Below are positions 6,069 through 6,439 of a stretch of 6,439 nucleotides of DNA, piece by piece (position 1 is the stretch's first letter; every line of letters starts with the position of its first letter). A program made the translations under genes and the position numbers. Below the pieces are notes generated by a model, which worked only from the letters and a program-made list of their open reading frames with translations, had not been told where the DNA came from and made no database searches. The DNA is from an uncultured Collinsella sp. (lineage in GTDB: Bacteria; Actinomycetota; Coriobacteriia; Coriobacteriales; Coriobacteriaceae). Location of the stretch: positions 1-6,439 of the forward strand of contig URZR01000101.1 in NCBI GenBank assembly GCA_900552425.1. Direction: 5' to 3'.

Positions 6069-6151
6069 AGGCACAGGAAAACACGAATTTCAACCCAGTC
6101 AGTCACGCATTGGCGCGAACGCACCAAAAATGGCGCCGAACGGACTGCCAA
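6069..6151. other. upstream region of the nuclease gene, no clear promoter
   Basis: I see no convincing -35/-10 pair or ribosome site for the nuclease. The stretch holds a loose direct repeat, TGGCGC-GAACG at 6111 and a TGGCGCC-GAACG version at 6131. A frame running in from the 121-bp repeat ends here with TGA at 6067-6065, overlapping the nuclease ATG by four bases. Confidence 0.4.
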
Positions 6152-6217
6152 GTTTTCAACAGCCCTCCCCAACTGGCCAAAAGCTTGCCGAGAGCTGGAC
6201 GAAGCCCTGTTGAAAAC
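6152..6217. repeat. 66-bp inverted repeat next to the palindromic repeat
   Basis: GTTTTCAACAG (6152-6162) and CTGTTGAAAAC (6207-6217) are perfect 11-bp inverted arms around a 44-nt centre. The centre contains a small AGCT...AGCT inverted pair. On the plus strand the right arm is followed by CCCATTTTTTC, which would suit a terminator apart from the long loop. It ends 33 nt before copy 2 of the 121-bp repeat and is absent next to copy 1. It may be a separate small repeat family or a control element for the nuclease leader. Confidence 0.65.
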
Positions 6218-6250
6218 CCCATTTTTTCTCATGCAGGAGCTTTGCGCGGC

Positions 6251-6371
6251 AAGTGAGTAGACTTTTTTGAACATCCCGAGCAGGCCGGTCATCCTGCTTT
6301 TCAAAACCGCAGGTAGATAGCTTGTTACAAAACTGCCTGGTCGCCAAAGTGCTAAAAGTCTACTCACTTAG
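6251..6371. repeat. 121-bp palindromic repeat, copy 2
   Basis: Same orientation as copy 1. The outer stem AAGTGAGTAGACTTTT (6251-6266) pairs perfectly over 16 bp with 6354-6369. Left of it the sequence is GGC instead of copy 1's CT, so the TAA of that end is absent here while the right end is complete. Inside, CCTGC (6293-6297) and GCAGG (6309-6313) form a central hairpin. Equal length and ungapped alignment with copy 1 despite 23 substitutions suggest that length and fold are under constraint. With copy 1 it brackets the nuclease gene; recombination between the two would remove 1,419 bp. Confidence 0.85.
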
Positions 6372-6439
6372 GTTGCAGAGTGCCCCCCATTACAGTCTGA
6401 AGTGGGCCACCGATAAATTTCGATGGCGAGCATTCGGCG

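Noticed and set aside
4830..6371. CRISPR-like array
   Set aside because: There are only two repeats, 121 bp long, separated by about 1.3 kb of coding DNA, and no cas genes.

Overview
The window looks like chromosomal DNA of a high-GC anaerobic Gram-positive bacterium. A Coriobacteriia member close to Collinsella is my best guess. This is inferred from a rubredoxin-first ('reverse') rubrerythrin, an iron alcohol dehydrogenase paired with a class-3-type aldehyde dehydrogenase, and a DUF559/AbiEi-like nuclease of a type I associate with that class. No rRNA, tRNA or CRISPR array is visible.

Left part (about 1-1282, minus strand): three small genes run in one direction. A 59-codon Cys-rich ORF (1037-1216) is followed by a 59-60 codon acidic/basic protein (839-1018) and a calcineurin-like metallophosphoesterase (182-772). 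The last ends in a 15-bp tandem repeat that re-duplicates its stop codon. A hairpin at 1226-1255 separates this group from the next operon. Bases 1-150 hold no supportable gene.

Middle (1283-3891, minus strand): an iron-dependent alcohol dehydrogenase is followed 8 nt later by an aldehyde dehydrogenase whose Shine-Dalgarno overlaps the upstream stop codon. The pair could interconvert an alcohol, its aldehyde and the acid using NAD(P). The AT-rich divergent intergenic region (3892-4147) carries two similar 14-bp palindromes 64 bp apart, a candidate promoter for each direction and a 5'-UTR hairpin.

Right-centre (4148-4766, plus strand): a reverse rubrerythrin (peroxide/oxygen detoxification) is broken by a frameshift near 4429-4431, best explained by loss of about 10 bp. 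It is followed by a textbook intrinsic terminator.

Right part (4830-6371): an orphan PD-(D/E)XK (DUF559/Vsr-like) nuclease gene with an AbiEi-like middle region sits between two directly oriented copies of a 121-bp palindromic repeat. The copies align without gaps at 98/121 identical bases. Their inverted ends carry stop codons in all three frames for a ribosome entering from either side, and the nuclease gene takes its own stop codon from one of them. A second, unrelated 66-bp inverted repeat lies next to one copy. This repeat-nuclease-repeat unit is the most unusual part of the window. The last 68 bases (6372-6439) have no visible gene and may be the edge of an insertion sequence.
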